Positions 1 through 8,248 of a DNA stretch of 64,000 nucleotides are shown here, in pieces. The notes below the pieces were generated by a model, which was not told the origin of the DNA, ran no database searches, and worked only from the letters and a program-made list of their open reading frames with translations. The stretch covers positions 1 to 64,000 of the forward strand of contig CACZIT010000010.1 of the NCBI GenBank assembly GCA_902781315.1. The letters run 5' to 3'. The stretch's first letter is position 1. Each line of letters begins with the position of its first letter. The stretch is from an uncultured Prevotellaceae bacterium (GTDB taxonomy: Bacteria > Bacteroidota > Bacteroidia > Bacteroidales > Bacteroidaceae). The translations under genes and the position numbers were made by a program.

Positions 1-96
1 CATCCCACCATCCCTCTGCAACTGCAAGGAAAGGCTCTAGCACTCGACGAGGACTTGGCCATCGCGCTCCACCGCCTTGTTACATATTCTGCATGA
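1..96 (+). CDS. 3' end of an unidentified chromosomal gene
   Basis: Frame 1 is open from the first base and stops at TGA 94-96, giving about 31 residues that end in HRLVTYSA. Base composition is GC-rich like the core genome further right and unlike the AT-rich island that follows. The start lies outside the window, and the fragment is too short to assign a family. It probably marks the left chromosomal flank of the island. Confidence 0.4.
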   Translation, partial: HPTIPLQLQGKALALDEDLAIALHRLVTYSA

Positions 97-181
97 CTCC
101 CTAAAAGAGACAAAGACAAACAAAGGCTAACGAAATGTATTGATAACGATTACAATATTTGGTGGTTTCAAAAAATCTTTG

Positions 182-189
182 TACCTTTG
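182..189 (+). promoter_or_regulatory. Bacteroidota -7 box reading into a truncated region
   Basis: TACCTTTG fits the Bacteroidota -7 consensus TAnnTTTG. It reads rightwards, but no plus-strand gene follows: about 15 bases downstream the sequence becomes the antisense of a truncated hsdS. The promoter may therefore have lost its gene when the island formed. The only ORF directly below it is a 15-codon one beginning at ATG 196. Confidence 0.45.
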
Positions 190-203
190 CACTCGATGAG
201 GGG

Positions 204-656
204 TCATAGAAACGGCTGGTGGCTCAGAATTGGAGTTCTTTGAAAGCAATCCAAAGCAGAACGTGGAATTGAGAACGGTTTCCAAATCGTAACCCACGAC
301 ATTTCCCACTCCCCCGAGCTGCCTTTATACAAAAAAAGATTGCTTTTTCTTCCAAAATTACGAAACCTTGTCCTTCCTACAGTTCCTGTACCTGTTGAAT
401 TAACAAGAACATCTCCATCTCTCAACTTGTATTCTTCACTCCATTTGGAGATTGTATCAGGGTCTAAAAACCGAGCCTTTTCTAATGAAATATCCCCGTC
501 ATATAAATTACATTTTTGTGCAAATACGGGATATATTCTTTCTTCTGAATACTTTGGAGATTTCCCACGAGAAAGGAAAGAACATAGTTCACCTAATGTA
601 ACCCATTCCCAGCTCTCGCGCACCTCAAACGGCACCTCATTCTCATAATGGGGCAT
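204..656 (-). pseudogene. hsdS: Truncated type I restriction specificity subunit (HsdS fragment)
   Basis: About the first 108 residues resemble the start of an HsdS first target-recognition domain, with VPFEVRESWEWVTLGEL near the N terminus and GDVLVNSTGTGTVGRT further on. After FGRKSN the reading frame loses HsdS character and stops at 204. A full HsdS has about 400 residues with two TRDs and two coiled-coil conserved regions, so this piece cannot work as a specificity subunit. It begins 17 bp after the relaxase stop codon on the same strand. Either it is cargo carried at the end of the mobilizable element, or the element landed beside an hsd locus and a rearrangement cut it. Confidence 0.7.
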
Positions 657-672
657 ATCGGAAGAGACTATT

Positions 673-2208
673 TCATCTCTTCCTTTTTATGCAATTTCTA
701 CCTACCATCTTCGATGCTTGCAACATACATCTTCTACGGTAGGCATCCTCCTCTTCATCTGGGTTGCGCCCATCCCATCTCAAATCGGATGTCGTACCTC
801 CGCCACCGCCGGAAGACGGGATTGGCCTGCCTCCAATAAGAGCATCGGCAATAGCCAGAACCTGGACTCGTAAGGACGGTACACTCAACTGGTCAAGCAA
901 CTGGCGATAAGCGGAATCTTGCTGATGACTGCTGTCCGTTAGGGATTCGTAGTCACCACGCAATTGATTCAACTCTCGATAGTCTGCCAGCACGTTCTTC
1001 TGCGCCGCTTTCACTTGACGTTCGGCATCCTGCATGTAGAGAGCCTCTATCTTTCTGACTATTGACGTGAAGCGTTTGGCAATCTGGTCGTTCTGTTTGT
1101 CAAGCCATTTGTCAACACCGAACAATGGTGGTTTCTCGGTAATCCTTGGTGGGTCAAACTCGATCTTGTGGTTGCGGAATGGCTGTATGACACTGCTGAC
1201 AGCATCCACCTCCTTGGTCAGTTTCGCCAACTCGCTTTCCTTCCTGCCGATGGCAGCCATTTTGTCATACACCTTGTTATGTAAATCTACAATCTGACGC
1301 TGCAAGCTTTTCCTCTCGTCTTCATAGTCTTGCAGATGTATCTTGCCACTGCGCAACTTCCCATCGAGATTTTCCAGTTGCTTTTGCCGCTCCTCTATCT
1401 GGGCTTGTAGATTCGCCAGCATGGTTTTTAGTCCCTTGATGGCTTTCTCCGACTGGTGTATGTCCTTGTTGAGCTTACGGATGTAGTCACGCTTTCCAAG
1501 GTGTTGCACATATCTCCCGTCTATGCTGTCACCACGGTCAAGGCCATACTTACTGCCGACCTCCTCATAGAGAGACGTATGCATTTCCTTCAAAATCTGA
1601 CCATATTCATACTTATTCTTTCCGAACTTGGCCGACCACATGACGCATTCCCGACCACTCTTCCTGTTGCCGATGGGGACTATCAGAGCGTGGATGTGCG
1701 GTGATGTCTCGTCCAAGTGGACCTGAAAGCCGATGATGTTCTCTCGTCCATAGCGGAGGACACACCAGTCATAGACATCCATCGCCCATCGTTCAATCTC
1801 TGGACATCGGTGCAAGTGGCTATTGTCTGCACCTCTGTCTGTACAAACCGTCTGGTCACCAAATGCCATCTGGAGTGTACGGTCATGGTTACCGCCAAAG
1901 ATAAATTTTGCACACATGTTTGGTTGGTTCTTGCTTCCCTCCTTGAAGCTGTGCCAGCCCAGTTGCTTCAATCTCTCTGCCAGACGCACCTCCAAGGATT
2001 TCTCTTGATAGCCAAGTGGGTGAATCTTCCCATCGGGGCCAATCTCAAAGTTGAGATGCTGCCGGGTTTTGTCATAGTGGTTGGTCGGGTCCTGGTTCTT
2101 TTGGTCAAACCGTTCCTCGTTCCAACGACGCTCGTTCTCGTTTGCTTCTGCCGTGCTGAAGGACTTCGCTGCATCCATGTGCATGGCTTGTTTGATATCT
2201 GTTCTCAT
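673..2208 (-). CDS. MobV/Pre-family mobilization relaxase
   Basis: This 511-residue protein would nick the element's oriT and lead the strand during mobilization by a helper conjugative system. The metal-binding signature HxDExxPHxH is visible at residues 164-173 (HLDETSPHIH), followed by ALIVPI as usual in the MobV (plasmid recombination enzyme) family. Residues about 250-345 are strongly charged and heptad-like, so a long coiled coil is likely. The C terminus has a glycine run and a basic tail. It is the last intact gene of a minus-strand mobilization set (HTH, DUF3987, primase, relaxase), the usual layout of Bacteroides-type mobilizable units. The family call is firm; oriT is not located with certainty. 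Confidence 0.92.
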   Translation of the reverse strand: MRTDIKQAMHMDAAKSFSTAEANENERRWNEERFDQKNQDPTNHYDKTRQHLNFEIGPDGKIHPLGYQEKSLEVRLAERLKQLGWHSFKEGSKNQPNMCAKFIFGGNHDRTLQMAFGDQTVCTDRGADNSHLHRCPEIERWAMDVYDWCVLRYGRENIIGFQVHLDETSPHIHALIVPIGNRKSGRECVMWSAKFGKNKYEYGQILKEMHTSLYEEVGSKYGLDRGDSIDGRYVQHLGKRDYIRKLNKDIHQSEKAIKGLKTMLANLQAQIEERQKQLENLDGKLRSGKIHLQDYEDERKSLQRQIVDLHNKVYDKMAAIGRKESELAKLTKEVDAVSSVIQPFRNHKIEFDPPRITEKPPLFGVDKWLDKQNDQIAKRFTSIVRKIEALYMQDAERQVKAAQKNVLADYRELNQLRGDYESLTDSSHQQDSAYRQLLDQLSVPSLRVQVLAIADALIGGRPIPSSGGGGGTTSDLRWDGRNPDEEEDAYRRRCMLQASKMVGRNCIKRKR

Positions 2209-2241
2209 AATGTTTCCGATGTTTTATAAAGGTTGTTGATT

Positions 2242-2361
2242 GAGCTTGCTCGTAACGGTGGGGCTGGTGCTTGCCAGATACCCGACGGGACTTTATTGCT
2301 GACAGGCAAAAAGTCCTTATTGTGTTATGGACTTTTATTCTCAGTCCAAGAGAGCAAGCTC
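2242..2361. repeat. 10-bp inverted repeat spanning the primase-relaxase gap (possible oriT region)
   Basis: GAGCTTGCTC at 2242-2251 and its exact complement GAGCAAGCTC at 2352-2361 bracket most of the gap between the relaxase and primase genes. Between the arms are GC-rich blocks and a separate hairpin (2309-2336). MobV elements usually keep oriT just upstream of the relaxase gene, which makes this gap the best candidate. No nick site matching a known MobV oriT was recognised. Confidence 0.35.
2309..2336 (-). terminator. Rho-independent terminator after the primase gene
   Basis: AAAAGTCC (2309-2316) pairs with GGACTTTT (2329-2336) around a 12-base loop. On the minus strand the stem is followed by a T run. 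It sits 30 bp after the stop of the primase-like gene, so it may separate that transcript from the relaxase. Confidence 0.5.
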
Positions 2362-2365
2362 TTGT

Positions 2366-3409
2366 TTAATCGACTAATTCCAGTTGCAGCTTGTCGATGA
2401 GTACCTGCAATGCAGGATTGCGTTCAATCATTCGCTGGAGAATCATCTGCTTTGTTTCCTGCATCAGGAGGAAGTCGGATATGTCAAGTCCCGCTTCACG
2501 CTGTTCATCAGTCGCCATTTGTTCCAAGACAGTTGAAACGGTTACGCTCTTGCAGATGGGAGTGAGAATGGTGGACTTCTTGGCCCACTTTTCTATCGCC
2601 CCCAAGTCTGGCATCAGAATCACAACCCTGTCATGGAGCACCTGCATGGTTTCTTCATTGAAGCATCCGTCCTTGCCACCTGTGGCGAGCCATAGGAAAT
2701 CCGACATGAAGTGGGATGCTATCAGGCAAGTCTTCTCACTTTCTACCAACATGACAGTGGCAGAAGATGTGGCAAGTAGATGTTCTCCGAACAGGCATTG
2801 CTTCAGATGGAAGTCTGGCAGTTTCAGTTCCGAGTGTACCCAGCAGACTTGTGGTATCGGCTCTTTGATACGGTGTCCGTCCTTGGGATTGTACCCCATC
2901 AGTTTTCCTGAGCGGACGTTGCAATCTTTATCAATCTGCCAAAAGACGGTGGCCCCTCCCCATTTCTTGGAAGTTCCTACCTTGTAGCGTTCGAATTGTC
3001 TGTTGGCAGCATCCTTGCCGATAGTCTTGGATAGGAACAGGTATAAGGGGTTGATGTCGTAATGCGAGAGTGTCTTTCGCATCATGTCAGCTGATATGAA
3101 AGACGGAAGCATTGGTACTGGCTTAGCCTTGCTTGGCGTGACAGGCTTATTCGCCTTATCATATCTCCATGTTTCATTCTCAAAGTTGTTAGGCTTCAAT
3201 TCTGGGTTGTCCTTGAAGAAATCTTTAGGCGTATAATGGTAGCCACACGAATCCTCATGGTCGCATCTTCCCACATAGTCGGGGAACTCAATCTTACCTT
3301 CTTCGTCAACATACCTGACAAAGCATTTCCTTCTGCCGCATTGGGGACACGTTTGTTTTGTGTTCCTTCCTGCCTTGTATTTCTGTAAATGGAATCTATA
3401 CTCGTTCAT
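2366..3409 (-). CDS. Zinc-finger/toprim-like primase protein (DUF6371 type)
   Basis: This 347-residue protein opens with a CHC2-like zinc finger (CPQCGRRKC at 21-29; CDHEDSCGYH at 49-58), as in bacterial and phage primases. The middle part includes SATVMLVESEKTCLIA, which resembles the acidic toprim motif, and then a VVILMPD strand. Proteins of this make-up, named DUF6371 in Bacteroidota, sit between a DUF3987 protein and the relaxase in mobilizable elements and are thought to help replicate the excised element. The role is inferred from motifs and neighbours. The gene is separated from the DUF3987 gene by about 100 bp holding an 11-bp inverted repeat. Confidence 0.75.
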   Translation of the reverse strand: MNEYRFHLQKYKAGRNTKQTCPQCGRRKCFVRYVDEEGKIEFPDYVGRCDHEDSCGYHYTPKDFFKDNPELKPNNFENETWRYDKANKPVTPSKAKPVPMLPSFISADMMRKTLSHYDINPLYLFLSKTIGKDAANRQFERYKVGTSKKWGGATVFWQIDKDCNVRSGKLMGYNPKDGHRIKEPIPQVCWVHSELKLPDFHLKQCLFGEHLLATSSATVMLVESEKTCLIASHFMSDFLWLATGGKDGCFNEETMQVLHDRVVILMPDLGAIEKWAKKSTILTPICKSVTVSTVLEQMATDEQREAGLDISDFLLMQETKQMILQRMIERNPALQVLIDKLQLELVD

Positions 3410-3464
3410 TGTTTTGTTTCTTTAGGTTATTGAACAATGGTCGTTACACGATGGAACTTTACAC

Positions 3465-3496
3465 TTTTACACTTTGGGAAAATGTAAAGTGTAAAA
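3465..3496. repeat. 11-bp perfect inverted repeat between the DUF3987 and primase genes
   Basis: TTTTACACTTT (3465-3475) is the exact complement of AAAGTGTAAAA (3486-3496), with a 10-base spacer. It lies just after the stop of the DUF3987 gene and upstream of the primase start, so it could be an operator or a weak terminator. A shorter TTTACACTTT copy overlaps its left arm. Confidence 0.5.
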
Positions 3497-3509
3497 TGTA
3501 TCGAGTGTA

Positions 3510-4886
3510 TCAGAGTAGTTTTTTGTAAACGCCATGTGCCATTTTCTGAAGAATCTGTTCTTCGCACATCTTTGCAAGATCCTTTTTGACAGTACTCTCA
3601 CAGATGCCTATTTCTGTGAAATCTGGGTGTACTAAATCAAGAAAGGCTTTCTTCAAAGGAGACATGGAGTCTGTTTGGATGTGTGACTTGATACTCTGGT
3701 ACGACAGTTCCAGATAGTCATACATGCGGATGGCTGCCTGGACAGAACGGACATCTATATGCAGCATATGGATTTCGTCGCAAGCCCAGCCCAAGAACTG
3801 AAAGACAAGAGCAAGTCGGGCCACGTTGGAATCGGCCTTCATCATACGACTGTCTATGAGTCTTTCATCCTCAACGCTATTGGCTTTCTCAATGAGGGTG
3901 TTTTTCCATTTTGCAAAGCATCTATATGCATCTTCGCTCATGTCTAACACCTTGGGCATGATAACGCCTTTTTCATCATAATCTGGTTCCAGTGAAAGCA
4001 ACTTATCAATAATCGCTTTCCACTTCCGGTAGGCACACTCCGCCCTGTCATTCCCTTGCGAACCAACATCAGGATTCTCCTCCATCTTGGGAATGTCACG
4101 ATTCTTGGGAAGAAGGAACAGTATGCGGTCAATCAATCCACTTGATACATTCTCTTTCGTGAAGAGTTCCCCAATGCGCTGCGTTTGGGTTGTACCGATA
4201 ATGTTGATGCAAGGATGTGGAATGATGATGGGAACGGGGTTATTACAACGGGACACCTTCAAGGGCTTACCACTGTAGGCGGTCAACAGCTGGGTTAGTA
4301 AGGGACTATCATTGTATCGATAGACACTGTTGAAGAACCCCATGATTTCATCCACAAGAATTACGATACCACGTTGATTGTCGTTGTGGATCCTCATCAT
4401 GGCCTCCTGTGTGAGGTCGGAGAGAATGGTTTGCACGAGAACTGGTTTGTCGGCATCAATGGCGTTGCCTTTGTTTCCGACATTCAGTTCTGCATAGCGT
4501 TTGTTCTCTTCAATGAACTTGCTGACCAGAAGAAAGTCATGTTCTTGAAGTGGACGGAACGCATAGTCAAGAGGTGGAGTTTTGCCCTGCCCAGGTCTTC
4601 CTATCAGGATGACATACAGGGCCGGACTGCTCTTCCATGAGCCACGGATGCGAATGTGACAGCTGTTACCGATAGCTGTAGCAGCAGCCGACAGCATACT
4701 CATAGTCAGATACTCCAGATCGAACTGCTCTATGCGGGCCACCTCAAAGATGATGTCCTGCAGCTTCTGGGGGAAGGCATCGAGGGGGAGACCGATGCGT
4801 TTAACGTCTTCGGCTTCCATACGGATTCTGTTGGTAAGAGCCAGAATACCTTGGCTGTTGTTCTCAATCTTTTCCATAGTTGCCAA
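3510..4886 (-). CDS. DUF3987 family ATPase of a mobilizable element
   Basis: The 458-residue protein has a P-loop GRPGQGKT at residues 96-103 and a Walker B-like strand VILVDE at 175-180, with a long helical C terminus. DUF3987 proteins are RepA/DnaB-helicase-like P-loop ATPases found in Bacteroidota mobile elements next to a primase, and probably unwind DNA for replication of the excised form. The start used overlaps the upstream HTH gene by 23 bp, which suggests translational coupling. A second Met lies three codons in. No disabling change is seen. Confidence 0.82.
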   Translation of the reverse strand: MATMEKIENNSQGILALTNRIRMEAEDVKRIGLPLDAFPQKLQDIIFEVARIEQFDLEYLTMSMLSAAATAIGNSCHIRIRGSWKSSPALYVILIGRPGQGKTPPLDYAFRPLQEHDFLLVSKFIEENKRYAELNVGNKGNAIDADKPVLVQTILSDLTQEAMMRIHNDNQRGIVILVDEIMGFFNSVYRYNDSPLLTQLLTAYSGKPLKVSRCNNPVPIIIPHPCINIIGTTQTQRIGELFTKENVSSGLIDRILFLLPKNRDIPKMEENPDVGSQGNDRAECAYRKWKAIIDKLLSLEPDYDEKGVIMPKVLDMSEDAYRCFAKWKNTLIEKANSVEDERLIDSRMMKADSNVARLALVFQFLGWACDEIHMLHIDVRSVQAAIRMYDYLELSYQSIKSHIQTDSMSPLKKAFLDLVHPDFTEIGICESTVKKDLAKMCEEQILQKMAHGVYKKLL

Positions 4887-5196
4887 ATGATTTGTTCTGA
4901 ACTCCGAGAATCTTCTTTACATCCGAATCACGATACTTTACCTTGGAACCAACCTTAACAGGCTTCAGGTACCCTTTCTTGTCCCAATGCCAAAGGGTGG
5001 CATCGCAAACACCGAGGCGTTTCTTTGTTTCTTCTTTGGTTAGCAGACAATCTTCCTTGTTGTCTTGCATAACCATTGCAACCTCATTGACTGCGCGACT
5101 TATCAGTTCCTCAGAAAAGTTGCGCAAGTCCTCACCGGTAATCTCTAACTTGATGTTAGCGTTACCTGTTGAAAGAATAGACATTAAATCTGTCAT
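4864..5196 (-). CDS. Excisionase-like helix-turn-helix protein
   Basis: This 110-residue protein has a MerR/excisionase-type winged helix at about residues 55-100: LLTKEETKKRLGVCDATLWHWDKKG in two overlapping helices, then a wing and VKYRDSDVKKIL. Small HTH proteins of this type precede DUF3987 genes in Bacteroides mobilizable units and act as excision factors or regulators. The roughly 50 preceding residues match nothing recognised. It is the first gene of the HTH-DUF3987-primase-relaxase set. Confidence 0.75.
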   Translation of the reverse strand: MTDLMSILSTGNANIKLEITGEDLRNFSEELISRAVNEVAMVMQDNKEDCLLTKEETKKRLGVCDATLWHWDKKGYLKPVKVGSKVKYRDSDVKKILGVQNKSFGNYGKD

Positions 5197-5325
5197 AGCT
5201 ATACATGCGCCACCAGATTTTTGACCCTCTCATCTTGGTGGCATTATAGATGAAAAAGCCACCGCTCCACTTGGAACGATGGTACAAAAGTATAGCTAAA
5301 AATAATTGATTTTCAATGATTTACG

Positions 5326-5366
5326 TTTCTTGTATTTCGAAGAAATAGGAAACGAAATACAAGAAA
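5326..5366. repeat. 14-bp perfect inverted repeat upstream of the HTH gene
   Basis: TTTCTTGTATTTCG (5326-5339) and CGAAATACAAGAAA (5353-5366) are exact complements around a 13-base AT-rich spacer. The structure lies in the only sizeable gap inside the element (5197-5411), upstream of the HTH gene and downstream of the DUF6043-like gene. It could be the operator for the HTH protein, an excisionase-binding site or a replication site. The rest of the gap shows no gene. Confidence 0.6.
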
Positions 5367-5411
5367 TCGATTTGGGCTGAAAAACATTGAAGACATGCTC
5401 AAATAATCGGA

Positions 5412-6286
5412 TTATTGAGCAGAATTATCCGTTGATTGCAGCTTCTTTTTGAAGTCATCAATGTACTTCCGTTCAAGGTTTGTCGGCAATAGTAAGTCCC
5501 CTGCCTCATCAAAGATTTTGCGAAATGCTATCTGGAAATTCCTTGTTCCCTTCAAGTCTATTGTTGGGACAAGTTCCTGAAGTAATTTGTGGAAGGTTGT
5601 AGCATTACATCTATCAAGGAATCCGAGTTCCTGCAATGCAGCATAGAGATATGACATATCTCCTTGTTTGAACATAGAAGGTAATCCTCGAATGTAGCCT
5701 TTGGTATTGCCATATCTGCTTTTTCGACTAACAGGCTTGCACCCTTCATTTCATCGATAACAATATCAGCCACATTCCCATTTCTCATTGCTTCTTTGTC
5801 TGCTTTAAAGAGGGCCCAGTCTTCCTTGGTTCGCATCTTGTTCCTGATACTCCCTTTGATGACGAACTTAATCATCACCTTGTATATCCATCGCTCAGCC
5901 TTGCCACATTTAGGGTCAGCGATTTCTGTTTCCAATCGTTCCACCATCGTTTCATAGCACTTGCCATAATAAAGCCATGCTAAGAGACAAGGAACAATGG
6001 ATGAGGACTCCACATGATGGAACTCATCGACTAACAGAGACGCTGTGTTCTCATCTGCAACAAACGTTTCAAAGTCTTTCTCTTGGGGAGTTATGTCACC
6101 ATGAAACTCACTCCTTGCCTTTTTCATAAGCTTGGGTGCCAATCGCATTGCCAGAAAGTATATCTGTTGAATACTCTGGTATGACTTGCCGTTGATGTCT
6201 TCCACGAAGGCATCGTACTCATCGAGATGGTTGTCAAGCCAGTTCTTTATTTCCTGCTTGAATTGCTCAAAATCTTGCTTAGCCAT
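5412..6286 (-). pseudogene. DUF6043-like mobile-element gene, split by a frameshift
   Basis: The first frame (start 6286) runs through ALLAWLYYGKCYETMVERLE-like sequence typical of a Bacteroidota element protein (I recall it as DUF6043) to VIDEMKG. A second frame then continues as CKPVSRKSRYGNTKGYIRG and on through MFKQGDMSYLYAAL to a stop at 5412. Adding one base at about 5741-5748 (the AAGGGTGC tract on the minus strand) joins the two into one protein of about 290 residues. Function is unknown. It begins 4 bp after the integrase stop, so the two were probably cotranscribed. A sequencing error in the G/A tract cannot be excluded. Confidence 0.7.
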
Positions 6287-6289
6287 AGT

Positions 6290-7570
6290 CTAATCCAATA
6301 ATTTAACCAGGTCTTTTTTCATTTCCTCATCAATATCTCTATATCTCTGGAATGCCTTGCTGCCTTCCTTATGACCAGACAGGGCTGAAACGAGATTGGG
6401 GTCCTTTACCTTTCTATAAATATTACCGATGAAAGTCCTTCGTGCCATGTGACTACTGGCAACTTCGTGTATGGGGCGTTTCACCTCTTCTCGTGTCAGA
6501 GGGTCTAACGTGGTGACAATCCTATCGATGCCTGCAAGTTTGAAAAACTCTTTGATGGCAGTATTGTATTTCTGTTCTGAAATGAAGGGAAGCAGGCTAG
6601 GCCCATCATAATCCTTATACCGCTTGAGGATTTCCTTCGCTTTTTCGTTCAGCGGAACACGAACCGTTAAAGGCCGACCTTCTTTCGTCTTCTTTGGTAT
6701 ATACTCGATAGCTCCATTGACAACGTTTTGCTTAGTCATCCTATAGAGGTCGCTCACACGGCAACCAATGAGCGACTGAAATATGAAGATGTCACGTTGG
6801 ATGGCAAGTTGTGGCCGGGCAGACAGGTCTGCATTCCATATTTTTTCCCTTTCTTCTAATGATATATAAATAGGTGTACCATACTTGCACTCCTCAATAG
6901 GGAACTTGTCAAATGGGCGATTCGTGGTTTTATCATTCTCATAACACCACAAGAAGAAGGTTCTGATTCGCGAGAAACAATCTATTAACGTATTCTTGCC
7001 TCTTGGCTGTGGTGTCCGCTTTTCCGGAATGTCTTCGTAGATTTGAGGATATTTCTCAAAGTACTTATATTCGTTCTCGAAGAAATCCCACATGTCAGCC
7101 AGCGTTTCTTTGGTGACATCATTCACATCAAGCACAAAGTCTTTCTTGTTCCGTTTCACCTTCCTTACATAAAGCTCGTATCGAAGCAGGGAGCGTTTGA
7201 CAACCTTGAAATTCTTTTTACGAACCTCAGAAAGGCGGTGCTTCTCCAAGAATTCATCAAAAAGTTGCTCAAAGGTCTGCTTCTTTTCTCCTTCTGGAGT
7301 AAACTTATCAGGATTATAGTATCTGACAAGAGATGCCTTCAGCCAGTCTTTATCCAGATTATCCTTATCTCGGTTGTATTCCTTCTCGATGAAGCCTTTG
7401 AGTTTACGTAGTTCCTCATTGGTCTCAGAGCGAAGTTTGGGGTCACAAACAGCTTTTGACTTGATGCATTCATTCTTTTCATCCCATAAGTTGGGGTTAA
7501 TGGAAAGTGCAGTTTGAGCAACGGAGTCTAATCGCCTGCCATCCCTTAGGCGCAGGTATATTGTGCTTCT
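6290..7570 (-). CDS. Tyrosine site-specific integrase of the mobilizable element (start codon not evident)
   Basis: The frame is open from 7570 to the stop at 6290, about 426 residues, the normal length of Bacteroidota tyrosine integrases. Catalytic signatures are GCRVSDL (Arg I), HMARRTF (His-x-x-Arg), SGHKEGS (His III) and QRYRDID (Tyr). The N terminus reads STIYLRLRDGRRLDS, then NPNLWDEKN, the usual opening of these enzymes, yet no ATG exists in frame. The first TTG (7249) would remove over 100 residues that clearly belong to the protein. A -7 box at 7597-7604 puts the transcript start only 20-25 bp upstream, where ACCATCAATAAAGAA lies one base out of frame. The gene may therefore be dead, or the start was lost to a small deletion. 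Confidence 0.8.
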   Translation of the reverse strand, partial: RSTIYLRLRDGRRLDSVAQTALSINPNLWDEKNECIKSKAVCDPKLRSETNEELRKLKGFIEKEYNRDKDNLDKDWLKASLVRYYNPDKFTPEGEKKQTFEQLFDEFLEKHRLSEVRKKNFKVVKRSLLRYELYVRKVKRNKKDFVLDVNDVTKETLADMWDFFENEYKYFEKYPQIYEDIPEKRTPQPRGKNTLIDCFSRIRTFFLWCYENDKTTNRPFDKFPIEECKYGTPIYISLEEREKIWNADLSARPQLAIQRDIFIFQSLIGCRVSDLYRMTKQNVVNGAIEYIPKKTKEGRPLTVRVPLNEKAKEILKRYKDYDGPSLLPFISEQKYNTAIKEFFKLAGIDRIVTTLDPLTREEVKRPIHEVASSHMARRTFIGNIYRKVKDPNLVSALSGHKEGSKAFQRYRDIDEEMKKDLVKLLD

Positions 7571-7596
7571 TTATTGATGGTGGGGAAATCTGGGGA

Positions 7597-7604
7597 CAAA
7601 GGTA
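7597..7604 (-). promoter_or_regulatory. Integrase promoter -7 box
   Basis: The minus strand reads TACCTTTG, matching TAnnTTTG. Just upstream are two tandem copies of TTTTCCCCACA (7631-7653) and a related GATTTCCCCACC lies downstream. Such repeats beside an integrase gene could be arm-type binding sites. No core attachment site could be confirmed. Confidence 0.5.
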
Positions 7605-7809
7605 ATACTTTTTCTGGGTATCGCCAAAGATTTTCCCCACATTTTCCCCACATCTGCTAAATATCTTGCAAACTGACTAAATACGATTAAATTTTGATAT
7701 ATTACATAAATCGCTGAAAACCAATGTATATTAAGCAAATTTGAATGATTTTCATTATCATCCCCTTTAATCGATTTTAGTATTTTCAAATGCGGCTCTG
7801 GGTACTTAG

Positions 7810-7850
7810 AACACCTTGTAAGTCGTTGATTTACAAGGTGTTTTCTTTTT
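7810..7850 (+). terminator. Hairpin with T-rich tail in the gap right of the integrase
   Basis: AACACCTTGTAA (7810-7821) pairs with TTACAAGGTGTT (7831-7842), followed by TTCTTTTTCT. It reads as a plus-strand terminator although no plus-strand gene precedes it. It may be a remnant of the sequence into which the element inserted. Confidence 0.5.
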
Positions 7851-7913
7851 CTCTGAGGTATTACTTCGGTGGCAACGCTATGCTCTCCGCCATTCGGTGA
7901 CACATCAACAACG

Positions 7914-7952
7914 AAAAGCCCAGCTGACTAAGTGAACCAGTTGGGCTTTTTA
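7914..7952. terminator. Bidirectional terminator
   Basis: AAAAGCCCAGCTG (7914-7926) pairs with CAGTTGGGCTTTT (7938-7950) with one G-U pair. On the minus strand it lies 25-60 bp after the stop of the winged-helix remnant (7976) and would end that transcript. The stretch 7605-7975 otherwise holds only the integrase leader, the hairpin at 7810 and AT-rich sequence. I see no gene in it. Confidence 0.6.
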
Positions 7953-7975
7953 TAATATTGCTTGAATACCAAGGC

Positions 7976-8198
7976 TTAAACTATTACTACCCAGAAGCCA
8001 CCTTTGTCGGGGCCTACTCGACGAACGGCACCTTGCTCTTGTAGCTTCTTGATGTTTCTCGCAATGTTTCTCCTGTCAATACCTATTATTTCAGCCATTT
8101 TAGTGGTTGAAATATAAGGATCCTCCTTTATCAAGTCGATAATTTTCTGTGACGTTTTCTGTGACGTTTACATTCACCTTTTCACTTACCTTTTTCTG
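7976..8198 (-). pseudogene. Winged-helix C-terminal remnant of an AAA_4/RecG-like ATP-binding protein
   Basis: The minus strand encodes a tail typical of Schlafen-AAA_4 (RecG-like) regulators: VNVTENVTE, then KIIDLIKEDPYISTTKMAEI, IGIDRRNIARNIKKL and QEQGAVRRVGPDKGG, ending FWVVIV and TAA (7976-7978). The VTEN part and the helix part are in different frames; one extra A after the second GTCACAGAA would join them. No ATPase domain remains, since the recombinase gene ends 50 bp away. It is a decayed end fragment left by insertions or deletions. Confidence 0.6.
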
Positions 8199-8248
8199 CT
8201 ACACATGAAAGTTTTTCTGCTACTTTCCATTTTATTGAACTAACAGAT

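Noticed and set aside
127..309. 60-codon minus-strand ORF at the left edge
   Set aside because: It begins at an internal codon of the truncated hsdS region, ends beyond the plus-strand promoter and matches no family. It could be a remnant but is not supported as a gene.
7571..7903. 110-codon minus-strand ORF upstream of the integrase
   Set aside because: It covers AT-rich leader, hairpins and the integrase promoter and shows no protein-like pattern.
7605..7975. Attachment site core (attL/attR) for the mobilizable element
   Set aside because: No direct repeat between this region and the left edge near 100-330 was found by eye, and no tRNA lies at either end. A pairwise search is needed.
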